64,000 nucleotides of DNA from Gluconacetobacter takamatsuzukensis (lineage in GTDB: Bacteria > Pseudomonadota > Alphaproteobacteria > Acetobacterales > Acetobacteraceae), in assembly GCF_014174275.1 (NCBI RefSeq), contig NZ_JABEQK010000015.1:17650-81649 (forward strand), in the 5' to 3' direction. The notes under the pieces were generated by a model that made no database searches, was not told the DNA's origin, and saw only the letters and a program-made list of their open reading frames with translations. Positions 16,958-26,657 of the stretch are shown here, piece after piece (position 1 is the first letter of the stretch; each line of letters opens with the position of its first letter). The position numbers and the translations under genes are program-made.

Positions 16958-19678
16958 ATGACTGACGTGGTCGTGGTCGAATCGCCTGCCAAGGCGAAGA
17001 CGATCAACAAGTATCTGGGAGACGGCTTCACCGTTCTGGCGTCGTTCGGCCATGTCCGCGACCTGCCGCCCAAGGATGGCAGCGTCCGCCCGGACGAGAA
17101 TTTCGCCATGGACTGGGAAGCCGACGAACGCGGCAACCGCCAGATCGCCGCCATCGCCAAGGCCCTGCGTGGCGCCAAGCACCTGTATCTGGCCACCGAT
17201 CCGGATCGCGAGGGCGAGGCGATTTCCTGGCATGTCCGCGCGATGCTCGAGGAGCGGAAGCTGCTCAAGGGCGTGGATGTCCAGCGCGTCACCTTCAACG
17301 AGATCACCAAATCCGCCATCCAGACCGCGATGGCCCACCCCCGCGACCTCGACCAGCCGCTGATCGAGGCCTATCTGGCCCGCCGCGCGCTGGACTATCT
17401 GGTGGGATTCACCCTGTCGCCGGTCCTGTGGCGCAAGCTGCCGGGCTCGCGCAGCGCCGGCCGCGTGCAATCGGTCTCCCTGCGGCTGATCTGCGAGCGC
17501 GAAGCCGAGATCGAGAGCTTCAAGAGCCGGGAATACTGGACGGTCGCCGCCCAGTTCGCCACGCCGGACGGCGCGCCCTTCACCGCGCGCCTGACCCACT
17601 TGGCCGGCCAGAAGCTAGACCAGTTCGACCTGCATGACGAAGCCGGGGCCATGGCGGCCAAGGCGACCGTCGAGGGTGGAAAATTTTCGGTCCGCTCGGT
17701 CGAGCGGCGCAAGGTCCGCCGCAACCCGCCGCCGCCCTTCACCACCTCGACCATGCAGCAGGAAGCCTCGCGCAAGCTGGGCATGGGCGCCCAGGCGGCG
17801 ATGCGCGTCGCGCAGCAATTGTACGAAGGCATCGACCTGGGCGGCGAGACGGTCGGCCTGATCACCTATATGCGAACCGACGGCGTGCAGATGGCCGGCG
17901 AGGCGATCGCCGCCATCCGCGAGCATATCGGCACCAGCTTCGGCGCCCCCTACGTGCCGGAAAAGGCACGGATCTACTCCACCCGCGCCAAGAACGCGCA
18001 GGAAGCGCACGAGGCGATCCGCCCCACCGACGTCGCCCGCACCCCCGCCGAGGTCGCCCGCTATCTGAGCGACGAGCAGAGGCGCCTGTACGAACTGGTC
18101 TGGAAGCGCTCGGTCGCCAGCCAGATGCAGTCGGCCGAACTGGACCAGGTGATCGTCGAGATCGCGGATGCCGCCGGCGCCGCGACCCTGCGCGCCAACG
18201 GCTCCATGATCGCCTTCGACGGCTTCCTGAAACTCTACAGCGAAGGCCGCGATGACGCCGCGACGAAGGACGAGCAGGACGACGAAAGCCGCATGCTCCC
18301 GCCGATGCGCGAGCGCGACCCGCTCAGGACCGGCACCGTCGCGGCCGACCAGCATTTCACCCAGCCGCCCCCCCGCTATTCGGAAGCGTCGCTGGTCAAG
18401 AAGATGGAAGAGATCGGCATCGGCCGCCCCTCCACCTACGCCTCGATCCTGTCGGTGCTGCGCGACCGCAACTATGTGCGACTCGAGGCCCGGCGCTTCG
18501 TGCCCGAGGACCGGGGGCGGCTGGTCACGGCCTTCCTCACCTCGTTCTTCGAACGCTATGTCGATACCGGCTTCACGGCGGGGCTGGAGGAACAGCTCGA
18601 CGACATCTCGGGCGGCCGCGCCGACTGGCGCGACGTGATGTCGGCCTTCTGGCGCGATTTCTCGCACGCGGTCGACCAGACGAAGGAGCTGAAGATCTCC
18701 GACGTCATCAACGCGCTCGATGCCGACCTGGCCCCCCATTTCTTCCCCGCCCACCCCGATGGCAGCGACCCGCGCGTCTGCACCGCCTGCGGCACCGGCC
18801 GGCTGGGGCTGAAGCTGGGCCGCTACGGCGCCTTCATCGGCTGCTCCAACTATCCCACCTGCCAGTTCACCCGCCGCCTGGTGGTGGATTCGAAGGAGGA
18901 AGGCGAGGCCGACACGCTCAAGGACGGCATGCGGCTGCTGGGCCAGGCCCCGAGCGGCGAGGACGTGACCGTCAAGCGCGGCCCGTGGGGTCTCTACGTC
19001 CAGCAGGGCGAACCCAACCCCGAGGACAAGAAGGCCAAGCCCAGGCGCGCCACCATCCCGCGCGGCATCGAGGGCGACAAAATCACGCTGGAACAGGCGC
19101 TGGGCCTGCTGTCGCTGCCGCGCACCGTGGGCATCCACCCCGAAACCGGCGAGCCGATCGAGGCCGGGCTGGGCCGCTTCGGCCCCTATGTGAAGATGGG
19201 CGCCATCTACGGGTCGCTGGACAAGGATGACGACATCCTGACCGTCGGCCTCAACCGCGCGGTCGACGTGCTGGCCCGCAAGCTGGCCTCGGTCCGCACC
19301 ATCGCGCCGCATCCCAGGGATGGCGAGCCGGTGATGGTGCGCAAGGGCCGGTTCGGGCCGTACATCCAGCACGGCCAGATGGTCGTCAACGTACCGCGCG
19401 GCGAGGCGATGGAAGACGTGACGCTGGACCAGGCGGTGGCGCTGCTGGCCGAAAAGGGCAAGCCGCTGAAGCCCAAGGGCAAGGCGGCCGCCAAAAAGAC
19501 GACTGCCAAGTCCACCACCCGCAAGACGGCGGCAAAGACCACGAAGAAGGAGGCCCCCGCCGAAGGGGCCGAAACCCCGGTCCGCAAGACCACCCGCGCC
19601 AGAAAGGCGCCCCCCGCCGAGGCCACGGAAGCAGCCCCGGCGAAGCGAAGCCGGCGCGCGGCGGCCAAGGCCGAGTGA
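16958..19678 (+). CDS. topA: DNA topoisomerase I
   Basis: A type IA topoisomerase that relaxes negative supercoils through a 5'-phosphotyrosine intermediate. The 906-residue protein begins with a Toprim domain (VVVESPAKAK with catalytic Glu8 and DPDREGE at 81-87). The active-site Tyr304 lies in GLITYMRTDG. Next come a Cys4 zinc ribbon (CTACG...GCSNYPTC) near 605-632, three further ribbon-like repeats without cysteines and a Lys/Ala-rich tail of about 70 residues. The Lys-rich tail is typical of alphaproteobacterial TopA and probably binds DNA. ATG 16958 has GGAG six bases upstream. Its stop overlaps the rnr GTG start. Confidence 0.96.
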   Translation: MTDVVVVESPAKAKTINKYLGDGFTVLASFGHVRDLPPKDGSVRPDENFAMDWEADERGNRQIAAIAKALRGAKHLYLATDPDREGEAISWHVRAMLEERKLLKGVDVQRVTFNEITKSAIQTAMAHPRDLDQPLIEAYLARRALDYLVGFTLSPVLWRKLPGSRSAGRVQSVSLRLICEREAEIESFKSREYWTVAAQFATPDGAPFTARLTHLAGQKLDQFDLHDEAGAMAAKATVEGGKFSVRSVERRKVRRNPPPPFTTSTMQQEASRKLGMGAQAAMRVAQQLYEGIDLGGETVGLITYMRTDGVQMAGEAIAAIREHIGTSFGAPYVPEKARIYSTRAKNAQEAHEAIRPTDVARTPAEVARYLSDEQRRLYELVWKRSVASQMQSAELDQVIVEIADAAGAATLRANGSMIAFDGFLKLYSEGRDDAATKDEQDDESRMLPPMRERDPLRTGTVAADQHFTQPPPRYSEASLVKKMEEIGIGRPSTYASILSVLRDRNYVRLEARRFVPEDRGRLVTAFLTSFFERYVDTGFTAGLEEQLDDISGGRADWRDVMSAFWRDFSHAVDQTKELKISDVINALDADLAPHFFPAHPDGSDPRVCTACGTGRLGLKLGRYGAFIGCSNYPTCQFTRRLVVDSKEEGEADTLKDGMRLLGQAPSGEDVTVKRGPWGLYVQQGEPNPEDKKAKPRRATIPRGIEGDKITLEQALGLLSLPRTVGIHPETGEPIEAGLGRFGPYVKMGAIYGSLDKDDDILTVGLNRAVDVLARKLASVRTIAPHPRDGEPVMVRKGRFGPYIQHGQMVVNVPRGEAMEDVTLDQAVALLAEKGKPLKPKGKAAAKKTTAKSTTRKTAAKTTKKEAPAEGAETPVRKTTRARKAPPAEATEAAPAKRSRRAAAKAE

Positions 19679-21948
19679 CGATGGAGGGGAGGAAACCTTC
19701 CGACCCTCAGCCGCCGCCCGATACGCTGCCCGATCCCTCCAGCCCCCCCCGGGCCGGAGGGCTTCCGGATCGCGAAACCCTGCGCCGGTTCGTGACCGAG
19801 GCCACCGGCCGCGTCGGCAAGCGCGAGATCGCGCGCGCCTTCGGCCTGGGTCCGGAACACAAGGCGGCCCTGCGCGACATGCTGCGCGAACTGGCGCTGG
19901 ACGGCGCGCTGGTCCCCGCCGGTGCACGCCGCTTCCGCGCCTCCACCGCCATGCCCGAGGCGACGGTGGTGCAGGTCACCGGCACCGATCCCGACGGCGA
20001 CCCGATCGCCCGCCCCGTGATGTGGGAAGGCGACGGACCCGCGCCCGTCATCTTCATGCACCCCGAGCAGAAGGGCCGCCCGGCCCTGGCACCGGGCGAG
20101 CGGGTGGTCGCGCGCCTCAAGCGCGTCGGCCCCGGCCGCTACGAGGGCCGCACCCTGCGCCGCCTGACCGACGCCCCCGGCCGGGTCGTCGGCCTGTTCC
20201 GCGCCACGCCGGCCGACCCCGCCGCCCCGCCGCGCCGGGTGCAGGAGGCCGGGCGCATCGTCCCCGCCGACCGGCGTTCCAAGGCCGAATGGATCGTCCC
20301 GGCAGGCGAGACGATGGGCGCCGAAACCGACGAGATCGTGGTGGCCGAGCCCCTGCCCATGGCGGGCCACGGGCTGAAGCCGGTACGGATCGTCGAGCGG
20401 CTGGGCCCGATGGGCGACGCGCGCTCGGTCAGCCTGCTGGCCATCCACACCCACGCCATCCCCCACCAGTTCTCCGCCGACGCACTGGCCGAGGCCGAGC
20501 GCGCGCGCGGCGTATCGGCCGAGGGGCGCGAAGACCTCCGCGAGGTCCCGCTGATCACGATCGACGGCGCCGACGCCCGCGATTTCGACGACGCGGTGTA
20601 TGCCGAACCCTGGTCGGGCCCCGAGGGCCCCGGTTTCCGCCTCATCGTCGCCATCGCCGACGTGGCGCATTACGTACGCCCCGGCTCCGCGCTGGACAGC
20701 GAGGCAAGGCGGCGCGGCAATTCGGTCTATTTCCCCGACCGGGTGGTCCCGATGCTGCCCGAGGCCCTGTCGAATGGCTGGTGCTCCCTGCGCCCGGGCG
20801 AGGATCGCGGCTGCCTGTTCGTCGAAATCCATATCGATGCCGAGGGCCGGAAACTGCGCCACCGCTTCGGCCGGGGCCTCATGCGCAGCGCGGCACGCCT
20901 GACATATGACGAGGTCCAGGCGATGGCCGAGGGCCGGCAGGACAGCGCGCTGCCCGAGGGCATGCTGGCCACCCTGTTCGCCGCCTGGCGTGCCCTGTCG
21001 ACGGCGCGGGCACAACGTGGCACGCTGGAACTCGACGTGCCGGAACGGGTGGTCCGACTCGACGAGGCCGGGCGGATCACCGCCATCGAACCCCGTATCC
21101 GCCACGACAGCCATCGCCTGATCGAGGATTTCATGGTGCTGGCCAACGTCGCCGCCGCCGAGGAACTGGAACGCCGCCGCCGGCCGTGCCTGTACCGCAT
21201 CCACGCCCCGCCCTCGCCCGAACGGGCCGAGTCGATGCGCGACAATTTGTCGGCCATGGGTTTCACGGTACCGCCGGTCGGCACCCTGCACGCGCGCGAC
21301 CTGGCCGGCGTGCTGGCCCGCGCCGCCGAAGGCGACGCCCCCACTCTGGTCAGCGAAACCATCCTGCGGGCGCAGAGCCAGGCCGAATACAGCCCCGACA
21401 ATATCGGCCATTTCGGCCTCGCCTTGTCCTCCTACGCCCATTTCACCAGCCCGATCCGGCGCTATGCCGACCTGATGGTGCATCGCGCCCTGATCGGCAT
21501 GGGCACGCACCCGCCCGACGCCATGCCCGCCGCCGATGCGGCAAAGCTGGAGGAAATCGGCACGCAGGTCAGCACCGCCGAACGGCGCGCCATCCAGGCC
21601 GAGCGCGAGACGACCGAACGCTATGTCGCCGCGTGGCTGGCCGACCGGGTCGGCAGCGAATTCTCCGGCCATGTGTCGGGCGTAACCCGGTTCGGCGTGT
21701 TCGTGACATTGACGCAGACCGGGGCCAGCGGTCTGGTACCGGTATCGACCCTGCCCGACGATGTCTGGACCCATGACGACAAGACCCACACCCTGCGCGG
21801 CCGCGACAGCGGACTGGTCCTGCGGCTGGGCCAGCCCGTCACCGTGCGGCTGGCCGAGGCGACACCGGTGACGGGCGGCCTGCTCTTCACCCTGACGGAC
21901 CCGCCGCCCGCCCCCGCGCGCCGCACCCGCGGCCAGCGCCCGCGCTGA
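19675..21948 (+). CDS. rnr: Ribonuclease R
   Basis: A processive 3'-5' exoribonuclease that degrades structured RNA. The 757-residue protein has an N-terminal winged-helix region (about 35-85), cold-shock domains and the RNB catalytic domain. The metal-binding motif is in DGADARDFDDAVY, followed by DVAHYVRPGS and TSPIRRYADLMVHR. A C-terminal S1 domain (SGHVSGVTRFGVFV) ends in a short basic tail. The GTG at 19675 overlaps the topA stop, while an ATG at 19681 would drop two residues. Its stop overlaps the next ATG by one base (TGATG), so the S41 peptidase is coupled to it. Confidence 0.95.
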   Translation: MTMEGRKPSDPQPPPDTLPDPSSPPRAGGLPDRETLRRFVTEATGRVGKREIARAFGLGPEHKAALRDMLRELALDGALVPAGARRFRASTAMPEATVVQVTGTDPDGDPIARPVMWEGDGPAPVIFMHPEQKGRPALAPGERVVARLKRVGPGRYEGRTLRRLTDAPGRVVGLFRATPADPAAPPRRVQEAGRIVPADRRSKAEWIVPAGETMGAETDEIVVAEPLPMAGHGLKPVRIVERLGPMGDARSVSLLAIHTHAIPHQFSADALAEAERARGVSAEGREDLREVPLITIDGADARDFDDAVYAEPWSGPEGPGFRLIVAIADVAHYVRPGSALDSEARRRGNSVYFPDRVVPMLPEALSNGWCSLRPGEDRGCLFVEIHIDAEGRKLRHRFGRGLMRSAARLTYDEVQAMAEGRQDSALPEGMLATLFAAWRALSTARAQRGTLELDVPERVVRLDEAGRITAIEPRIRHDSHRLIEDFMVLANVAAAEELERRRRPCLYRIHAPPSPERAESMRDNLSAMGFTVPPVGTLHARDLAGVLARAAEGDAPTLVSETILRAQSQAEYSPDNIGHFGLALSSYAHFTSPIRRYADLMVHRALIGMGTHPPDAMPAADAAKLEEIGTQVSTAERRAIQAERETTERYVAAWLADRVGSEFSGHVSGVTRFGVFVTLTQTGASGLVPVSTLPDDVWTHDDKTHTLRGRDSGLVLRLGQPVTVRLAEATPVTGGLLFTLTDPPPAPARRTRGQRPR

Positions 21949-23546
21949 TGCGCCCCCGGGCCGCCTCGCGAGGGTGGATCGGCCGCCGGCCCCTGCGGCT
22001 GCCGGCCCGCTCGATCGCGATCATGCTGGTCGTCATCTACCTGATGACGCCAAGGCTGGCGGCCGCCGATCCGGCGCGCCCGGCGCTGGACACCACCATG
22101 ACCCAGGCCGTCCTCAACGCGGCCCTGACCTTCCTGCTCCCCCGCACGCTGGAGAGCCATACCTCGCGCGATTTCTGCCTATGGGGCCTGAACGGGCTCA
22201 GCGCGATCGACCCGTCTCTGACCGTCACCGACCGCGACGGCACCGTGCAACTCGCCCTGGGGCAGGACGTGCTGCTGCGCGTGCCCGACCCCGCCGAGAC
22301 CGACCAGGCCGGCTGGACCGACGTGACGGTGCGGCTGATGCAGGCGGCCTGGGTCCGGTCCTCGGCCGTGCGCGACGCGGGCGGCGGCGGCTTGCTGCAA
22401 GGGTTCTTCGACGAACTGTTCAACCATATGGACCCGTATTCGCGCTACGTCGCGCCCGCCCCGGCGACGACCGACCGCGACACCCGCACGGGCGGCGAGG
22501 CCGGAACCGGCCTGACGCTGGGGCGTGACGCCCGCTCGATCCTGATCACGGCGGTCAACGCCAACGGGCCGGCCTGGCCGGCGGGCCTGGTGGTCGGCCA
22601 GCGCCTCTACGCGGTCGACGGCCGCTCCACCCGCGACCAGACGCCCCAGACCGTCACGCAATGGCTGCTGGGCGACCCCGGCAGCCGGGTCACGCTGCTG
22701 GTGGGCGACGAGCGCGCGCGCCGCACGATCGTGCTGCACCGGGCCTCGGTCCCGCCCGAGACGGTCTTCGCCTACGCCGACGGCCATGTGGTGGTCATCC
22801 GCATCACCGCCTTTTCCGCCGATACCGCGCAGGAAATGAGCCAGTATCTGGACCAGGCGAGCGACGACCCGCATCTGCGCGGGCTGGTGATGGACCTGCG
22901 CGGCAATCGTGGCGGCGTGCTGCAACAGGCGGTCACGGCCAGCGCCCTGGTGCTGGATCGCGGCGTGGCGGTGGTCACGCATGGGCGCGACGCCCAGGCC
23001 AACCATGTCTGGGCCGTGCAGGGCGGCGACATGACCAACGGCGTGCCCATCGTCGTGCTGGTCGACGGGCGCACTGCCAGCGCGGCCGAGATCCTGGCCG
23101 CCACCCTGGCCGACCACCGGCGCGCCGTCGTGGTCGGCAGCGCCACGCTGGGCAAGGGACTGGTCCAGACAATCGGCCAGATGCCCGACGGCGGCGAACT
23201 GTTCGTCACCTGGAGCCGCGTCCTGGCGCCGCTGGGCTGGCCGCTGCAAGGGCTGGGCGTCATGCCGCAGGTCTGCACCAGCCGGGGCGAGGCCGACCTG
23301 GAACGGCAGCTCCAGGACCTCGCGGCCGGCCAGGTGGACATGCGCGACACCGTGCAGGCCAGCCGTGCCGTCCGCTTCCCCGTCGCCGTGTCGCGGATCC
23401 TCGACCTGCGCAAGGCCTGCCCCGCCGCGATCGGCACCGATTCCGACCTCGACGCCGCCCGGTCGCTGATCGACAATCCGGCGGAATATCGCGCCGCCCT
23501 GTCCGCCATCCCCGAGGAGGGCACCTATGCGCCGCAGGCCGAATAA
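21948..23546 (+). CDS. S41-family C-terminal processing peptidase with PDZ domain
   Basis: A predicted periplasmic serine protease of 532 residues. A basic N-terminus and one hydrophobic segment (SIAIMLVVIYLM, ending LAAADP) form an uncleaved anchor or a signal peptide. A PDZ domain follows (GTGLTLGRDARSILITAVN to about residue 265), then the S41 domain. The Ser nucleophile sits in DGRTASAAEILAATL and the Lys general base in TLGKGLVQT, the Ser/Lys dyad of CtpA/Prc proteases. The family trims C-termini of envelope proteins. It differs from standard CtpA by a longer N-terminal region. It is coupled to rnr by a one-base overlap and followed by a small DUF1491 gene. Confidence 0.9.
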   Translation: MRPRAASRGWIGRRPLRLPARSIAIMLVVIYLMTPRLAAADPARPALDTTMTQAVLNAALTFLLPRTLESHTSRDFCLWGLNGLSAIDPSLTVTDRDGTVQLALGQDVLLRVPDPAETDQAGWTDVTVRLMQAAWVRSSAVRDAGGGGLLQGFFDELFNHMDPYSRYVAPAPATTDRDTRTGGEAGTGLTLGRDARSILITAVNANGPAWPAGLVVGQRLYAVDGRSTRDQTPQTVTQWLLGDPGSRVTLLVGDERARRTIVLHRASVPPETVFAYADGHVVVIRITAFSADTAQEMSQYLDQASDDPHLRGLVMDLRGNRGGVLQQAVTASALVLDRGVAVVTHGRDAQANHVWAVQGGDMTNGVPIVVLVDGRTASAAEILAATLADHRRAVVVGSATLGKGLVQTIGQMPDGGELFVTWSRVLAPLGWPLQGLGVMPQVCTSRGEADLERQLQDLAAGQVDMRDTVQASRAVRFPVAVSRILDLRKACPAAIGTDSDLDAARSLIDNPAEYRAALSAIPEEGTYAPQAE

Positions 23547-23597
23547 GACCGTCCCGCCCCTCTCCGGACCTCCGGGGACCAGATCGGGGGCGACATC

Positions 23598-23936
23598 GTG
23601 ACCGAGGCCCGCCTCCGCGCCGGCCTGTGGGTTTCCGCCGTGGTCCGCCATGCCAACCAGACCGGCCACCCCGCCATGGTCCTCAGGCGGGGCGACGCCG
23701 ACGCGGGCGGCGTCCTGGCCGTCCTGCTGGGCCGCGACGGCCGCCTGTCGGTGCTGGCCCAGACCCGCGCGCCCGACGGCAGCCCGGCCTGGATTCGCGG
23801 CACGGGCGCCGACCCGGTCGACCAGGCCACCGCCGACGCCTATGTCGCCCGCCAGGTGGGGCGCGACCCCGACCTGTGGGTGCTGGAATTCGACGCCCCC
23901 GATCTCGCCCCACCGTTCGAGGCAACCCTGCTCTGA
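23598..23936 (+). CDS. DUF1491 family protein
   Basis: A 112-residue soluble protein with the features of DUF1491: an opening RLRAGLWVSAVVRHAN, the central VLRRGDADAGGVLAVL, a PDGSPAWIR strand and the end YVARQVGRDPDLWVLEFD. The family is confined largely to alphaproteobacteria and has no known function. It starts with GTG at 23598, behind a GGGGG stretch in the ribosome-binding position. It probably ends the topA-rnr-S41 operon. No membrane segment or signal peptide is visible. Confidence 0.85.
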   Translation: MTEARLRAGLWVSAVVRHANQTGHPAMVLRRGDADAGGVLAVLLGRDGRLSVLAQTRAPDGSPAWIRGTGADPVDQATADAYVARQVGRDPDLWVLEFDAPDLAPPFEATLL

Positions 23937-24144
23937 CCCCCCTCGGCGGAACCTTGTGGGTGTGTCGTGCGCTCCACACCCGTCCCCTCACGACCATCCG
24001 GCGCCGCTCAGGCCGCCGCGCATGCCACCCAATGGATTGCCATCCGCGCGTCTTTCGGCAAAGAAGACAGAAATATAAAGGCGACGCGCGTTCATTCGAC
24101 CGGGCCGCACAGTCAGCATACCCGGCTAAGGGAGAAACCAGACC

Positions 24145-25293
24145 ATGACAGTGCGGCACGGATTGCTTGGAGGAACGATTCTGGCGGCGGCGTTCGCTTT
24201 CGGTTCCACCCTCTCCGTTGCCCCGGCCTTCGCCCAACCCGTCCAGGGCCTGTACGTGGCCGGCGAGGGCGGGGCCACCTTCAACCAGGACCAGCGCGTG
24301 CGCTCGTCGCCCAACTTCCCCGACGGGCGCGACCGCTACCATACCGGCGCGGTCGGCATCGGCAGCATCGGCTGGGGCCTGGGCAACGGCTTCCGGGTGG
24401 AGGTCGAGGGCAACTACCGCAATAACGGGCTCAAGAACTTCAACACCAGCGCCCTGGCCTCCAGCCATGTGGGCGGGCGGCAGCAGACCTACGGGGTCAT
24501 GGCCAACGCGCTGTTCGACATGGATATCGGCAAGAGCTGGCTCTACCCCTATTTCGGCGCCGGCATCGGCTATGCTTGGCAGTCGATGAACGCCTCCGTC
24601 ATGGGGCCGGGCAACAGCTTCAACCAGCAGATCGGCGGCACGTTCGGCAATTTCGCCTACCAGGGCATCTTCGGCCTCGCCTTCCCGGTACCGTGGGTCG
24701 TCGGCCTGTCGGCAACGGCGGAATACCGGTTCTGGACCATGCTCGGCCCGCAATCCCACAGCGCCACCTCGGTGGGCACGGTCGGCGGCTACGACACGTC
24801 CCGCCCCTACGGCACCGCGACGGGCAATCGCGACACCATGACCGATTTCAACCATTCGCTGATGCTCGGCCTGCGCTACGAATTCAATCCGGCCCCGCCC
24901 CCGGCCCCGCCGTCGGTCGAGCCCACGGCCCCCGCCCCTGCGCAGACCCGCACCTACCTGGTGTTCTTCGACTGGGATCAATCCGCCCTGTCCGATCGCG
25001 CCCGGGCCATCGTGGCCACGGCCGCCCAGGCCTCGACCCACACCCAGACCACGCGGATCGAGGTCAACGGCTATACCGACAATTCCGCCGCCCACCCCGG
25101 CCCGCGCGGCGCGCGCTACAACATGGCGCTGTCCCTGCGCCGCGCCCAGGCCGTGCAGGCCGAACTGATCCGCGATGGCGTCCCCGGCACCGCGATCGAC
25201 CTCCACGGCTTCGGCGAGGAACACCCGCTGGTGCCCACAGGCCCGAACACCCGCGAACCCCAGAACCGCCGCGTCGAGATCATCCTGAAATAG
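24145..25293 (+). CDS. OmpA-family outer-membrane protein
   Basis: A 382-residue envelope protein. A signal peptide cleaved near AFAQPV is followed by an eight-strand OmpA-type beta-barrel (about 30-250, with GLYVAGEGGATFNQD and the final MLGLRYEFNP strand). A Pro/Ala-rich hinge and a C-terminal OmpA/MotB peptidoglycan-binding domain come next (about 270-380). That domain carries VFFDWDQSALSD, VNGYTDNS and NRRVEIILK. It should tether the outer membrane to the cell wall. ATG 24145 has GGGAG about ten bases upstream. The 208-base gap before it is AT-richer than its surroundings and probably holds its own promoter. It is convergent with cysK across a 26-bp inverted repeat. Confidence 0.93.
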   Translation: MTVRHGLLGGTILAAAFAFGSTLSVAPAFAQPVQGLYVAGEGGATFNQDQRVRSSPNFPDGRDRYHTGAVGIGSIGWGLGNGFRVEVEGNYRNNGLKNFNTSALASSHVGGRQQTYGVMANALFDMDIGKSWLYPYFGAGIGYAWQSMNASVMGPGNSFNQQIGGTFGNFAYQGIFGLAFPVPWVVGLSATAEYRFWTMLGPQSHSATSVGTVGGYDTSRPYGTATGNRDTMTDFNHSLMLGLRYEFNPAPPPAPPSVEPTAPAPAQTRTYLVFFDWDQSALSDRARAIVATAAQASTHTQTTRIEVNGYTDNSAAHPGPRGARYNMALSLRRAQAVQAELIRDGVPGTAIDLHGFGEEHPLVPTGPNTREPQNRRVEIILK

Positions 25294-25335
25294 GGCAAGT
25301 CGGCCCCTTGACCCCAATTCCATTGGGGGCCGCGC

Positions 25336-25501
25336 AATTTCTGGCCGTCAGCGGGGTCTGGTGAGCGAGAGTGGCCCGGCACGGGCCGCGCCCGTCGTGT
25401 GTCCGCGAGCACCGGAGCGGAGCGGCCTTGATGGCCGTGAGCACCGGAGCACAGCGGACGCGCGTCGGATCGCCGCCAGACCCCGCTGACGGCCAGAAAT
25501 T
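25336..25501. repeat. 26-bp perfect inverted repeat flanking a 114-bp core
   Basis: The arm at 25336-25361 (AATTTCTGGCCGTCAGCGGG...) is the exact reverse complement of 25476-25501. The core between them contains a direct repeat, CCG(C/T)GAGCACCGGAGC followed by (G/A)(G/C)AGCGG. The element lies between the convergent OmpA-family gene and cysK, and the right arm runs into the first base of the cysK stop codon. It could form a cruciform or a long RNA hairpin on both transcripts, acting as a bidirectional terminator, or be a small MITE-like insertion. No target duplication is visible. Confidence 0.85.
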
Positions 25502-26490
25502 CAGGTCAGGCCCGTAAAGAGCGACGTTGAAAGATACCGTTCGGCGAAGGACGGGGCGATCACGACGATCGTCTTGCCCACATGCTCCGGCAGTTCGGCC
25601 AGCTTCAGCGCCGCATGCAGCGCGGCCCCCGACGAAATCCCGATCGGCACCCCATCCAGCCGCGCACATCGCCGCGCCGCGGCGATCGCCTCGCGCTCCG
25701 ACACCGTCAGCACTCCGTCCAGCGCCGGCAGGTCCAGCGTCCGGGGGCAGAACCCGGGCCCGATCCCCTGGATACCGTGCGGACCGGCCTCGTCCCCGTT
25801 CAGGATCGCGCTTTCCACCGGCTCCACGCCATAGACCGCCAGCCCGGGCTTGCGGGGCTTCAGCGCATGGGCAATGCCGCTGGCGGTGCCGCCGGTCCCC
25901 ACGCCGGCCACCACGATATCCACCGCGCCCGCGGTATCGGTCCAGATCTCCTCGGCGGTGGTCAGGGCATGGATCGCGGGGTTGTCCGCATTCTCGAACT
26001 GGCGCGGCATCCAGGCATGCGGCGTCTTCTTCACGATATCCTCGGCCCGGGCGATGGCACCCGCCATGCCCAGGCGCGAGGGGGTCAGCTGCAATTCCGC
26101 GTCCAGCAGCCGCAGCATCTTGCGCCGCTCCATCGACGCCCCCTCGGGCATCGTCACGATCAGCCGATACCCGCGCGCAACGGCGACAAACGCCAGTGAA
26201 ATCCCGGTATTGCCCGATGTCGGCTCCACCAGCACGGTCCGGCCGGGCGTGATGTCGCCCCGCTGCTCGGCGGCCAGCACCATGGCGGCGCCGATCCGGT
26301 CCTTGACCGACCCCAGCGGATTGAAAAACTCCAGCTTCATCAGGATTCGGCTGGCAACCTCGTCCTCGCGCATCAGGCGCGGCAGGGCGACCAGCGGCGT
26401 GCCGCCGACCGTATCCACGATCGAGTCGTACACACGCCCGCGCGGCCCGGCCAGGCCCAGATGGCCGTCCGCCGCCACTGAATGATCCAT
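25501..26490 (-). CDS. cysK: Cysteine synthase (O-acetylserine sulfhydrylase) family protein
   Basis: A PLP enzyme that makes cysteine from O-acetylserine and sulfide. The 329-residue protein carries the Schiff-base Lys in NPLGSVKDRIG, the substrate loop PTSGNTGISLAF, the phosphate-binding GVGTGGTASG and the C-terminal PIGISSGAA. The N-terminus has about 20 extra residues before the conserved YDSIVDTVGGTPLV. The ATG at 26490 follows AAGGAG at a good distance. It is transcribed divergently from an Rrf2-type regulator, a family that includes cysteine regulators such as CymR, so cysteine-responsive control is likely. Cystathionine beta-synthase activity cannot be excluded. Confidence 0.92.
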   Translation of the reverse strand: MDHSVAADGHLGLAGPRGRVYDSIVDTVGGTPLVALPRLMREDEVASRILMKLEFFNPLGSVKDRIGAAMVLAAEQRGDITPGRTVLVEPTSGNTGISLAFVAVARGYRLIVTMPEGASMERRKMLRLLDAELQLTPSRLGMAGAIARAEDIVKKTPHAWMPRQFENADNPAIHALTTAEEIWTDTAGAVDIVVAGVGTGGTASGIAHALKPRKPGLAVYGVEPVESAILNGDEAGPHGIQGIGPGFCPRTLDLPALDGVLTVSEREAIAAARRCARLDGVPIGISSGAALHAALKLAELPEHVGKTIVVIAPSFAERYLSTSLFTGLT

Positions 26491-26657
26491 GGGTCGCTCC
26501 TTCGTTCAACGCATTGCCGCGGATTTAATCGTAATAGCTGACATAATCCATCATCACACCAAACAGAAGCGTGGATCATCGCCGCCGATCCTGCTAGCCT
26601 CACGCCCAGCGCGCGTCCGGCCGTCGGACGCACCATGAATTGCAGGGGAAATCGGGA

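Noticed and set aside
17615..19927. A 770-codon minus-strand frame across topA
   Set aside because: It is the mirror of TopA codons; TopA carries all catalytic motifs on the plus strand.
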